A stretch of 64,000 nucleotides of DNA from UBA5972 sp964567685. GTDB taxonomy: Bacteria > Pseudomonadota > Alphaproteobacteria > Rhodobacterales > Rhodobacteraceae. Every line of letters begins with the position of its first letter. The stretch's first letter is position 1. The notes beneath the pieces were generated by a model, which saw nothing but the letters and a program-made list of their open reading frames with translations, ran no database searches and was not told the origin of the DNA. The position numbers and the translations under genes are program-made. The stretch lies in the NCBI GenBank assembly GCA_964567685.1, contig CAZMNO010000012.1:13892-77891 (forward strand), in the 5' to 3' direction. Below, one piece after another: positions 51,636 to 59,554 of this stretch.

Positions 51636-52735
51636 TCCCACCCTTCACCCTCGGTAATGCGGATCCGCAAAAGACGGTCGGGTGGCTTGTCTGCAAAGAA
51701 CGCTTCTACGCGACTGTTGAAGGCGATGATAGCATCCTTCCACGTGGGGTGTCGGCTGTACAGGTTTGCTGTGATCTGATTGGCTTTAAAACGCATGAGC
51801 TCTTTTTGTACGTGGCTGGCAAGGTCCGCTGGCCCGTTCGCATTTCGGATTCTGTAGTAGTGGAATGCAATCGACTTAGCCCAATCGTCTTCGTCGCGTT
51901 CTGTCAAGATGAAGTGCGCATTCGGGAAGGTATGATACAGCCACTCAAAATTGTGGCTGACGGTAATATCCGTGAACGCCTCAAACAGAAATAAATCATC
52001 GTGGTCGATCAATTCCCGTGTAAGTGGATTTTGCCAATGGACGGAGTGCCAACCAAGAATATTGAGTGCCGCATTGAGTGATGTGGTTCCGGTACGGCTC
52101 AGGCCAATGCCGAAAATCTTTCGGGCTTCGAAATCCGGATACTGCGGCGAAGATAACTTTTCCGCCACCTGATTGATCATCCGAACCGGCGAGCTTTCAG
52201 GCCACGCATCTTTAAGCTTTTGGCTTTTAGCGAGGAAAGAATCGTGGTCCCTCAAAATCAAGTGAATTTCAGCAATCAGTATTTGCCTGCTTAAGTCGGC
52301 TTTCTTGCCCTTGGAGGTGTCCCGTTCGATTTGCGTGCGCAGTCGCAGGAGATGTAGGACACGCTGGCTACCGTAATCCTGATGGCATAATAGGCGCAGA
52401 AGATTGTTTGCGATTTTTGGAGAAATTCCCTCTGACTCAGTCGCATCCAGCAGGTCAGGGATTTTTTTGCGAGCCGACACAGGATTTTCATACTTGTTTT
52501 CCAGATGCGCACGCTTGATGCGCATATCAAGTGATCCTGGGAATGCATCCAGCAATCGGTCCAGGCGACGGATCAGGTCCGTTCCGTTCCTTTTGGCCTG
52601 TCCAACCCTTACAAGCCCCCTTAGTGGTCTTTGGGTTTTTGGAAATTTCTTTGCCAAGTCTTCAAACAATTTGTCAGCTTCATCGAAGCGCTTTTGTCTG
52701 ATCAGGGCATTTCCTGCTTGAATTTCTTCTTCCAT
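51521..52735 (-). CDS. Sulfotransferase with helical N-terminus and chimaeric C-terminus
   Basis: A 404-residue protein. Residues 1-190 look TPR-like (NALIRQKRFDEADKLFEDLA and following). Residues 200-370 form a P-loop sulfotransferase domain with the PAPS loop FGIGLSRTGTTSLNAALNIL and ITVSHNFEWLYHTFPNAHFILTERDEDDW. Such enzymes move sulfate from PAPS to a carbohydrate or protein. The expected end, GWxKLCPFLG, breaks off after GWDKL; the last about 36 residues are the antisense of an integrase remnant. Activity may persist since the catalytic loop is intact. It is AT-richer than neighbouring housekeeping genes. Confidence 0.8.
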   Translation of the reverse strand: MEEEIQAGNALIRQKRFDEADKLFEDLAKKFPKTQRPLRGLVRVGQAKRNGTDLIRRLDRLLDAFPGSLDMRIKRAHLENKYENPVSARKKIPDLLDATESEGISPKIANNLLRLLCHQDYGSQRVLHLLRLRTQIERDTSKGKKADLSRQILIAEIHLILRDHDSFLAKSQKLKDAWPESSPVRMINQVAEKLSSPQYPDFEARKIFGIGLSRTGTTSLNAALNILGWHSVHWQNPLTRELIDHDDLFLFEAFTDITVSHNFEWLYHTFPNAHFILTERDEDDWAKSIAFHYYRIRNANGPADLASHVQKELMRFKANQITANLYSRHPTWKDAIIAFNSRVEAFFADKPPDRLLRIRITEGEGWDKLTTSPTLVVTVLPPIGTEIIVPLADSATFFGTLRRR

Positions 52736-53157
52736 TTCAATCCACGGTTAATTGTATCCTGAGTGTTTAGTCTAAGCATTTGGTGGGTTGGGTCGACCCG
52801 GTGGATCTAAAAGTATTACAAGTCACGGATGTTGTCCGTCATCTTTCCGGGAAAGCCAAGAAGGCAAGTTTTTGCCGGTTCAGAGCACGCAATGGGCGGG
52901 ATTTTGCTGAGGGGAGCCGAATTTCCTATTCAAAGTCTTTCTCGTTTAAACGTCCATTAGCCAGAGAAAAGTACAAAAATCTTAACTTTACAAAGAGTTA
53001 AGGGTATCTCGGTCGATTGCGTTGTAATTCAACAGGTAGTTCAGGTCCGTCTATTTGAGCGGCACTGAAAAAACCAATTTGTCAAATTTCTGCCCCTTTC
53101 CCCCTGTAACACTGAACCCGGGTCGGCGCGCTACTTCTCTGACTTGGAAACGCCTTT
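52736..53157. other. 422-base gap between sulfotransferase and tadE
   Basis: An AT-rich stretch without a supported gene. A 73-codon open frame (52780-53001) has no ribosome site and a random-looking composition. It must hold the tadE promoter and, on the other strand, that of the sulfotransferase; neither is clear. It belongs to the accessory segment. Confidence 0.4.
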
Positions 53158-53544
53158 ATGATACCCAGACTACGCAGAGCCCTGAAAGATGAAGACGGCA
53201 ACGCCACCATAGAATACGTTATGTGGCTGCCGATCATCATCGCAATTATCACCGGGGCGTTTGACCTCAATACGATCCTGTTCGTGCAAAGCAACATGTG
53301 GGATGTCGCCCGCGATACCGCGCGCCGGATCACCATTGACGAGCTGACATCCGCCAGTGCTGCCGATTACGCGGTTGGGCGGCTTAACTCGACAACCGAA
53401 ACATACACGGTCACCGTCAGCGAAGCCGATGATGTGACTGTTGTCATTCAGCGCACGATGGAAGGGATGTCCGTACTTGGCATGGTCGGCACCTTCCGCG
53501 ACTACCAGATCGAAGCCTCGGTCACCATGAGGGATGAGCCATGA
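53158..53544 (+). CDS. TadE-family pilus-like protein
   Basis: A 128-residue pseudopilin-like protein. The N-terminus LRRALKDEDGNATIEYVMWLPIIIAIITGAFD combines the DGNATIEY motif with one membrane helix, as in TadE of Flp/Tad pilus systems. The rest is periplasmic (NSTTETYTVTVSEADDVTVV). Prepilin peptidase cleavage near the glycine is possible. It overlaps the TadG-like gene by four bases (ATGA). GGAAA precedes the ATG. Confidence 0.8.
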   Translation: MIPRLRRALKDEDGNATIEYVMWLPIIIAIITGAFDLNTILFVQSNMWDVARDTARRITIDELTSASAADYAVGRLNSTTETYTVTVSEADDVTVVIQRTMEGMSVLGMVGTFRDYQIEASVTMRDEP

Positions 53545-54917
53545 TCCCGGCCCTTTGCCACAAGCTGCGCGCATTTATCCGCTGTGAAAGCGGCTCGGTC
53601 ACCCATTTTGCCGCCGTCCTGACGGTTGTGATCACCCTTTTTGCCGGTTTCGCCGTTGACCCGACCAATGCCTGGCGGCACCGGAATATTCTTCGAACGG
53701 CGGCTGATGCCACTTCGCGTGCAGGCGTGATTGAGCTTTCCAAGCTGAGTTCCACTACGCTAGACGCGGAAACCAAAGCTGATTTGCGTGATGATTTGTT
53801 GGAACTTGCAAACGCCAATCTTCTGGCCGTCAGCCGCGATATCGCAATTACCAGTTCAGACATCCTGTTTGGAACCTGGGACAGCGATACCAGTAGTTTT
53901 ACCGAAACTGACACGCAGGTGGATGCTGTTCAGGTTACCGCGACCCGCAGCGCGCAAAACTCCAGCCCGGTTCCGACATTCTTTTTGCGGCTGGCCTCAA
54001 GGGATAACTGGAACATTCAGGAAATTTCCATTGCAGCCATAGAGCAGGAATGCGCGCTGGCTGATATTGCCACCAATGGCATGGTCGAAATGACCTCCAA
54101 CAACGCCATCTACAACTCGTTTTGTTTCTATGGTGGCAGCGGTATCAAACTATCAAATCACAATACGTTTTCAGATAACTCGGCAATGTACGTACCGTCG
54201 CTTGATGATGTCCAGCTGCCGAGTTCATCCAGTATGGACACGATCGTCGGTCGGGGCACATCAGAAAGCTCGGCAAGCCTGACCTATGGCGATGTCATTC
54301 AAGAATCCGATTCGCTTGCGCCAAATTTGCCGGATATCGACGTGGTCTCACTGAACTATCTCAATCCCTACTACTCCGAAATGCCGAGTTACATTAATAC
54401 CAGCGCCGCGGTCATAGAAATATCGGCCAAAAACGTTCGCTACACGAGTTTCACACCTGGCAGGATTTACCAGGTTAATTGTGGTGGTGCCGATGGATCA
54501 AAGGCACAGTTCTTTGCCGGGGCCGTGGTTTCAGAAGTCGTGATCGTTGCCGAATGCAACCTTCAGCTCGGCAATGGATCGATTTTTGAAGATGTGGTGC
54601 TGGTAACGTCGAGCACAGAAAACAAATCCGTTTATGGAGCCAACGGCGTGCAACTGGGCAAAGATGACAGCTGCGCAGATGGTGGCGGGGTTCTGATTTA
54701 TACCGCAGGTGATGTGAGTTCGGCTGCGAACCTGCAGGCCTATGGTGCTGAGATTTATTCCCTTGGCGAGGTTCAGCTTGCCGCGCAGGCCAATGGGATA
54801 AACGGTATTGCAATCCACGCTGATGGCGACGTTAAAATTTCAGCGCAAGCCACCCTTGGTACCTGCAAAGACAGCAGTGACACGAATATCAGCAGCGTCT
54901 TTCGCATTGTTCAGTAA
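53541..54917 (+). CDS. TadG-like membrane-anchored surface protein
   Basis: A 458-residue protein with the TadE/G-type start CESGSVTHFAAVLTVVITLFAGFAVDPTNAWRHRN-like helix (split: CESGSVTHFAAV, then VVITLFAGFAVD) followed by a long extracytoplasmic region. Residues about 170-440 have recurring turns such as NNAIYNSFCFYGGSGIKLS, AGDVSSAANLQAYGAEIYS and HADGDVKISAQATLG, suggesting a right-handed beta-helix, with six or so cysteines. Tad secretion genes (tadA, cpaBCEF) are absent. The partner TadE overlaps it. A palindromic repeat follows the stop. Confidence 0.72.
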   Translation: MIPALCHKLRAFIRCESGSVTHFAAVLTVVITLFAGFAVDPTNAWRHRNILRTAADATSRAGVIELSKLSSTTLDAETKADLRDDLLELANANLLAVSRDIAITSSDILFGTWDSDTSSFTETDTQVDAVQVTATRSAQNSSPVPTFFLRLASRDNWNIQEISIAAIEQECALADIATNGMVEMTSNNAIYNSFCFYGGSGIKLSNHNTFSDNSAMYVPSLDDVQLPSSSSMDTIVGRGTSESSASLTYGDVIQESDSLAPNLPDIDVVSLNYLNPYYSEMPSYINTSAAVIEISAKNVRYTSFTPGRIYQVNCGGADGSKAQFFAGAVVSEVVIVAECNLQLGNGSIFEDVVLVTSSTENKSVYGANGVQLGKDDSCADGGGVLIYTAGDVSSAANLQAYGAEIYSLGEVQLAAQANGINGIAIHADGDVKISAQATLGTCKDSSDTNISSVFRIVQ

Positions 54918-54920
54918 AGG

Positions 54921-54954
54921 TGTCATCCCCGCGTGCAATTGCAGGCGGGAATGA
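54921..54954. repeat. Single REP-like palindrome after tadG
   Basis: TGTCATCCCCGCGTGCAATT and the complementary GCAGGCGGGAATGAC half form an imperfect palindrome centred on GCAATTGC. The TGTCATCCCCGCG start is the same as in the repeat at 4586-4662. It lies between convergent tadG and dctM and may act as a terminator. Confidence 0.65.
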
Positions 54955-54965
54955 CGATCTGGCTT

Positions 54966-56360
54966 TTATTTGAGAATGATCTCAGGCCCCATCATCAGGT
55001 TCGGCAACCAGGTCGACAGGAACGGGATGTAGGTCACCATGATCAGGAAGATGAACAACACGCCAAGGAATGGCAGCGCTGCCTTGACCACCCGCATCAT
55101 CGACATACCCGCAACACCTGAGGTCACGAAGAGGTTGAGGCCAACAGGTGGGGTGATCATGCCGATTTCCATATTCACCACCATGATGATGCCCAGATGA
55201 ATGGGATCAATGCCCAGCGTGATGGCGATTGGGAAGACCAGTGGTGCAACGATCACCAACAGCCCTGAGGGCTCCATGAACTGCCCGCCGATCAGCAGGA
55301 TCAGATTGACGACGATCAGGAACATGATTGGCCCGAGACCGGCAGCCAGCATGGCGTTGGCAACCTGTTGCGGGATCTGCTCTTCGGTCAGAACATGTTT
55401 GAGGATCAGAGCGTTGGCGATGATGAACATCAGGGTGATGGTCAGTTTGCCAGCGGTGAACAGGGTTTCGCGCGTATCTTTGTGAACAAATGCCGTAACA
55501 ATCGCCTGCGGCTTCTTAATCAGGCTGATTGCGGGCTGATCCCCTTCTGCTTTCAGCGGTCCCATGTCGCGATAGATGAATGACGCAACAAAGAAAGCAT
55601 AGACGGACGCCACGGCTGCAGCTTCCGTCGGCGTGAAGATAGCGCCTGTGAGGCCGGGAATGCCGTAGATACCGACCATGATGATGACGATCAGCAGCAA
55701 GCCCCAGCTTGCCTCGCGGAAGGCGGCAAAGATCTCGCCCCAACCGGCCCAGTTGCCTTTCGGCATATTCTTGATCCGCGCCATCACATAGATCGCGATC
55801 ATCAGCATGATACCGGCCATCAGGCCCGGAATGACGCCAGCCAGGAACATCCGGCCAACCGAAACCTCAACAGCGGCAGCATAGACGACCATCACGATCG
55901 AAGGCGGGATCAGGATGCCCAGTGTACCGGCGTTACAGATTACACCCGCAGCAAAATCCTTGGTGTATCCGGCCTGCTGCATGGCCGCGATGACAATCGT
56001 TCCGATGGCAACAACCGTTGCCGGGGACGAGCCGGACAGGGCTGCGAACATCATACAGGCAAAGACACCGGCAATGGCCAGCCCGCCGCGCAAATGCCCG
56101 ACACAGGAGATTGAAAAGCGGATTATCCGCTGCGCAACCCCGCCTGTCGACATGAAGCTTGAGGCCAGGATGAAGAACGGGATCGCCAGCAGGGTGAAAT
56201 GCCCCTCAAAAGCCGAAAACAGAGTTTGTGCAACCGATGCCAGGGATGAATCCGAGAACATCAGCAAAAACAGGATGGAGGACAGGCCAAGAGCGACCGC
56301 GATCGGAACACCGATCATCAACAGCGTGATGATCAGGATGAAAAGGAATGCAACAACCAT
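54966..56360 (-). CDS. dctM: TRAP transporter large permease
   Basis: The 464-residue large membrane subunit of a tripartite ATP-independent periplasmic transporter, driven by a sodium or proton gradient. It has about 12 hydrophobic segments; GSSPATVVAIGTIVIAAMQQAGY, LIPPSIVMVVYAA and MEIGMITPPVGLNLFV are family marks. It begins 3 bases after dctQ. The neighbours DctP, DctB and DctD suggest C4-dicarboxylates as substrates. Confidence 0.95.
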   Translation of the reverse strand: MVVAFLFILIITLLMIGVPIAVALGLSSILFLLMFSDSSLASVAQTLFSAFEGHFTLLAIPFFILASSFMSTGGVAQRIIRFSISCVGHLRGGLAIAGVFACMMFAALSGSSPATVVAIGTIVIAAMQQAGYTKDFAAGVICNAGTLGILIPPSIVMVVYAAAVEVSVGRMFLAGVIPGLMAGIMLMIAIYVMARIKNMPKGNWAGWGEIFAAFREASWGLLLIVIIMVGIYGIPGLTGAIFTPTEAAAVASVYAFFVASFIYRDMGPLKAEGDQPAISLIKKPQAIVTAFVHKDTRETLFTAGKLTITLMFIIANALILKHVLTEEQIPQQVANAMLAAGLGPIMFLIVVNLILLIGGQFMEPSGLLVIVAPLVFPIAITLGIDPIHLGIIMVVNMEIGMITPPVGLNLFVTSGVAGMSMMRVVKAALPFLGVLFIFLIMVTYIPFLSTWLPNLMMGPEIILK

Positions 56361-56363
56361 GGC

Positions 56364-57026
56364 TCAGTCTCCGATCGTCTTGGCGGCGTCTTCAACCGCG
56401 TCTTCGGCTTCGTGGCTGACAATCAGCGTGTCGATCCGGCCGATCCACAGCCAGTAACTGGCCTGTATGAACCTGAACAAAAGCAAGGCCATCGATACCG
56501 GCATGATGGCGTAGGGGATGAACCGGGGGATCTTTTCATAAGCGTCCCCGTCATTGAACATACCTTCCAGAAAGCGCAGCGGTTCGATCATCGGGATGTC
56601 GTTGACCTCGTACCAGCCGCGGCCACGGAACTTGTCTTCAAATCCCAGCGGGAACCAGCGCCCTTCGGTGGCCGGAAGATTGGCGAAATTGGCCCAGTAG
56701 TCCCAACTGCCTTTCAGCAGTAAAAACGAGAACATCAGGCAACATATCGCAGCAATAATCGTCATGATGCGGCGCACCGGCTCGGACACGATATTGGTGA
56801 TGGCGTCAACACCCAGATGCGCCCCGATCTTGACGCAGTAAGAGACGCCAAGAAGAACAAGCCAGGCAAACAGGAACACCGTCAGTTCCAGCGCCCAGAG
56901 AATATTGTAGTTGAACCCATAGCGGGTTACCACGTTCGCGAAGGTGACCAGAGTCATCACGCCAAGGATAATGGCGATCAGGTTTTCCTCTATCGTGTTG
57001 AAAATACTTCCCAATGACTTCTGCAT
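56364..57026 (-). CDS. dctQ: TRAP transporter small permease
   Basis: The 220-residue DctQ subunit with four predicted helices. It shows NLIAIILGVMTLVTFANVVTRYGFN and a second helix AWLVLLGVSYCVKIGAHLGVD, the family core. At 220 residues it is longer than the usual 160-180: about 50 residues, rich in charged and aromatic amino acids (FEDKFRGRGWYEVND), lie between the third and fourth helices. It binds DctM in the inner membrane. AGGA precedes the ATG. Confidence 0.92.
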   Translation of the reverse strand: MQKSLGSIFNTIEENLIAIILGVMTLVTFANVVTRYGFNYNILWALELTVFLFAWLVLLGVSYCVKIGAHLGVDAITNIVSEPVRRIMTIIAAICCLMFSFLLLKGSWDYWANFANLPATEGRWFPLGFEDKFRGRGWYEVNDIPMIEPLRFLEGMFNDGDAYEKIPRFIPYAIMPVSMALLLFRFIQASYWLWIGRIDTLIVSHEAEDAVEDAAKTIGD

Positions 57027-57066
57027 TTCCTGGCCCCCCGCCTTTATGTGTTATCAATCTTACAGG

Positions 57067-57100
57067 TTGACGCGGCCTTTGAGTAAAAAGGCCGCGTCAA
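57067..57100. terminator. Strong hairpin between dctP and dctQ
   Basis: A perfect 14-bp stem TTGACGCGGCCTTT/AAAGGCCGCGTCAA with a 6-base loop lies 14 bases after the dctP stop and 40 bases before dctQ. It probably attenuates transcription or stabilises the dctP message, so that the binding protein is made in excess of the permease. Confidence 0.8.
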
Positions 57101-57114
57101 GGTTTCAGATCACC

Positions 57115-58116
57115 TTAGTGATTGGCGTTGATGGCCTGTGCTGCTGCGATATTGTCAGCACCCACGTCGCCTTCAAACTGTGTCCAGACGGGTTTCATCA
57201 CTTCAACCCAGGCAGCGCGTTGTTCGTCGGTCAGTTCGCGAACAACACCGCCAGCGGCGATAACAGCTGCTTTGGCTTCACCGTTGATACGGGTGGATTC
57301 GCCGTTACGGGTATCCGTGACTTCAGCAACGATGGTCAGGAACTGTTCGCGCACGGCAGGATCAAGGCTGTCGAGCCAGTCAACCGATGTCACCAGCAGA
57401 TAGTCGATGATGCCGTGGTTGGTTTCGGTGGTGCCGTCCTGAACTTCAAAGAACTTCTTGCCGTAGATGTTTGACCAGGTGTTTTCCTGCCCATCAACAA
57501 CACCCTGCTGCAAGGCGCCATAAACTTCCGAGAACGCCATTTTCTGCGGCGAACCACCGATGGCTTCCATCTGTGCCACCAGAACATCCGAGCTTTGCAC
57601 GCGGAATTTCAGGCCATTCGCATCTGTTGGCAGGATCAGCGGTTTGCTGGCTGACATCTGCTTCATGCCGTTATGCCAGAAGGCCAGGCCCTGAAGGCCG
57701 CGCTTTTGCATGCTGTCTTTCATCGCCTGACCGGTTGCTGACAGCTGGAACTCGTTCACAGCATCAACATTCTTGAACATGAATGGCAGATCGAAGATGC
57801 GGAATTTCTTGGTGAATTTCTCAAACTTTGACAGCGACGGTGCTGCAAGCTGAACGTCGCCCTGCAACATGGCTTCAAGAACCTTGTTGTCATCATAAAG
57901 TGTTGAATTGGGGAACACTTCCATGCAGGCAACGCCGTTCATCTCTTCATTGACGCGCTTTTCCAAGAGCGAGGCAGCGATGCCTTTGGGGTGTTTGTCG
58001 GTGTTTGTCACATGTGCGAATTTGATGACAATTTCACCGTCTTCGCAGGACGCCAGTGCGGAACCGGCTGTCAGGGTCAGGGCCGCGGCTGCGACGGTTG
58101 CGGTAAGTAGTTTCAT
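57115..58116 (-). CDS. dctP: TRAP transporter solute-binding protein
   Basis: A periplasmic binding protein of the DctP family (333 residues). The signal peptide (residues 1-25) ends LASC; the mature part starts GEIVIKFAHVTNTDKHPKG and has GLKFRVQSSDVLVAQMEAIG, with the conserved carboxylate-binding arginine, and YGALQQGVVDGQENTWSNIY. It feeds DctQM. The ATG at 58116 has GGGAGAAAACC before it; a longer frame adds nine unlikely residues. A strong hairpin separates it from dctQ, and two operator-like palindromes lie upstream. Confidence 0.95.
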   Translation of the reverse strand: MKLLTATVAAAALTLTAGSALASCEDGEIVIKFAHVTNTDKHPKGIAASLLEKRVNEEMNGVACMEVFPNSTLYDDNKVLEAMLQGDVQLAAPSLSKFEKFTKKFRIFDLPFMFKNVDAVNEFQLSATGQAMKDSMQKRGLQGLAFWHNGMKQMSASKPLILPTDANGLKFRVQSSDVLVAQMEAIGGSPQKMAFSEVYGALQQGVVDGQENTWSNIYGKKFFEVQDGTTETNHGIIDYLLVTSVDWLDSLDPAVREQFLTIVAEVTDTRNGESTRINGEAKAAVIAAGGVVRELTDEQRAAWVEVMKPVWTQFEGDVGADNIAAAQAINANH

Positions 58117-58295
58117 GGTTTTCTCCCAGAAATGATGTTGCAAGCGCTAGGAATGGGCGCGCTGGCTTTAGGCTATCCCGGGTTGGAAACGGGGCAAGAG
58201 TTTGCTGTGAATGGCTGGAAGTTCTCTATTTGAACAATAATAACAAAAGCTTGGGAGCGGTTTTGGCAATTCGGAAAACGAATCCCAATCCTATT

Positions 58296-58313
58296 CGTGC
58301 GAAATTCCACACG
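58296..58313. promoter_or_regulatory. DctD-type operator candidate, site 1
   Basis: CGTGCGAAATTCCACACG is a near-palindrome (consensus half GTGYGRAA) 180 bases before the dctP start. It resembles the TGTGCGGAAATCCGCACA pattern I recall for rhizobial DctD sites. Its centre is 32 bases (about three helical turns) from site 2, on the same face. Confidence 0.5.
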
Positions 58314-58324
58314 GCCAATACGGT

Positions 58325-58348
58325 ACCTGTGTGGAAATCCGCACAGGT
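58325..58348. promoter_or_regulatory. DctD-type operator candidate, site 2
   Basis: ACCTGTGTGGA and TCCGCACAGGT flank two bases and pair with one mismatch. It is the better match to the DctD consensus, ending at the dctD stop codon and lying 209 bases upstream of the dctP start. Confidence 0.55.
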
Positions 58349-59554
58349 TTAATTGCGAAATCCAGCGGTGCGAATCCCCAGTTTCTGAATGCGGTCATAG
58401 AACGTCTTTCTTGGCATCGCCAAAGCCTTGGCCGTTGCCGTTGCGTTGCCGCCATGCCGCCTCAGCGCGATTTCGATCAACCCGCGCTCCACCCTTTCAA
58501 GCTGGGTTTTCAGGCCAAGCTCCTCGCCCCCGTCAGCCAGCCCCCAGGCAACGCGCTTGACGTGGTTTCGCAAGGCTCTGAGGTTGCCGTTCCAGTCGAG
58601 AGTGTTCATCCCCTGAAGAGCGGCTTTGCCCTCGGCATCAGTGATCAATGCTCCGGCGTCGATTTCTTCGCGGATGAATTTGTTGAACAGCAAAGGAATA
58701 TCTTCCCGCCGTTCACTAAGCGAAGGCACGTGAATGCGGGCAACGCCAAGCGCATAAAAAAGCTCGTCATCCAGCAGGCCTTTCTGCACCATTGTCTCGG
58801 GATCCGGCCCGGTCGTTGCCATCACATGCGGTGCTTTCAACTGCTTCAGAAATGCGCCGAGGCGAATTTGATCGGCAATTTCCAGCCGCTCGATATCGCA
58901 AAGCAGGACAGCCTCAGCTTCCTGCGGCGGGGTTTCGGCGGTGAAGGTGCCGATACAGTCGATCCGATGAAATCCGGCATCGCATCCGCGCGCCCCAAGT
59001 ACCAGCCGCGCTACATGGCCGCGGCCGGAACCCCGTTCGCCACTGATCAGAACCGGAATGTCAGAGCGCCCCGCCAGCCGAATAGCGTTTCTGACCGTTT
59101 CGCTTGATTTTGATGTACCCAAAAACCCTGTTGATCCGGCAAGCGCCTGATCGAGCACCTGTTTCAGCTTCCGGTTTTCCAAAACCAGATCGCGCGTCCG
59201 CCCCGATTTTTCGATGACTTCAAGCAAATGCTTGGGATCGCAAGGTTTTTCAAGAAAATCATGCGCGCCCAGCTGCATGCCCCTGACGGCCATTCGGATG
59301 TCGCCCTCGCCGGTCAACAGGATAACCGGCAGGCCTGCATCGACGCTCAGCGCGTATTCCAGCAGTGCGAAACCATCCTTGCCTGGCATCCGGATGTCAC
59401 TGACCACCACGCCCTCAAATTCCCTTGAAATATGGTCCTTTGCCTCGATGTAAGAGGCTGCAAGTATCGGTGAATACCCCCCCAACTCCAGAGTCTGCCC
59501 CAGTGCCTCGCGCACGGCCTGATCGTCATCAACCAAAAGGACAGGGCGGTTCAT
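58349..59554 (-). CDS. dctD: DctD-like response regulator with degenerate AAA+ domain
   Basis: A 401-residue regulator for the TRAP operon. The receiver domain has D9-D11 and phospho-acceptor D53 (VVVSDIRMPGKDG). The central NtrC-type AAA+ module is altered: Walker A reads GERGSGRG with arginine 178 in place of lysine, Walker B reads LLCDIERL, and the GAFTGA loop that contacts sigma-54 is deleted. A Fis-type HTH (NATATAKALAMPRKTFYDRIQ) ends the protein. It should bind DNA but probably cannot drive sigma-54 open complexes. It overlaps dctB by four bases. Confidence 0.88.
   Translation of the reverse strand: MNRPVLLVDDDQAVREALGQTLELGGYSPILAASYIEAKDHISREFEGVVVSDIRMPGKDGFALLEYALSVDAGLPVILLTGEGDIRMAVRGMQLGAHDFLEKPCDPKHLLEVIEKSGRTRDLVLENRKLKQVLDQALAGSTGFLGTSKSSETVRNAIRLAGRSDIPVLISGERGSGRGHVARLVLGARGCDAGFHRIDCIGTFTAETPPQEAEAVLLCDIERLEIADQIRLGAFLKQLKAPHVMATTGPDPETMVQKGLLDDELFYALGVARIHVPSLSERREDIPLLFNKFIREEIDAGALITDAEGKAALQGMNTLDWNGNLRALRNHVKRVAWGLADGGEELGLKTQLERVERGLIEIALRRHGGNATATAKALAMPRKTFYDRIQKLGIRTAGFRN

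Noticed and set aside
52780..53001. 73-codon frame between sulfotransferase and tadE
   Set aside because: No ATG with a ribosome site and no recognisable feature.
58144..58295. Sigma-54 promoter for dctP
   Set aside because: No GG-N10-GC element with adequate flanks was found; the best candidate was off by a base and lacks the -24 GG.
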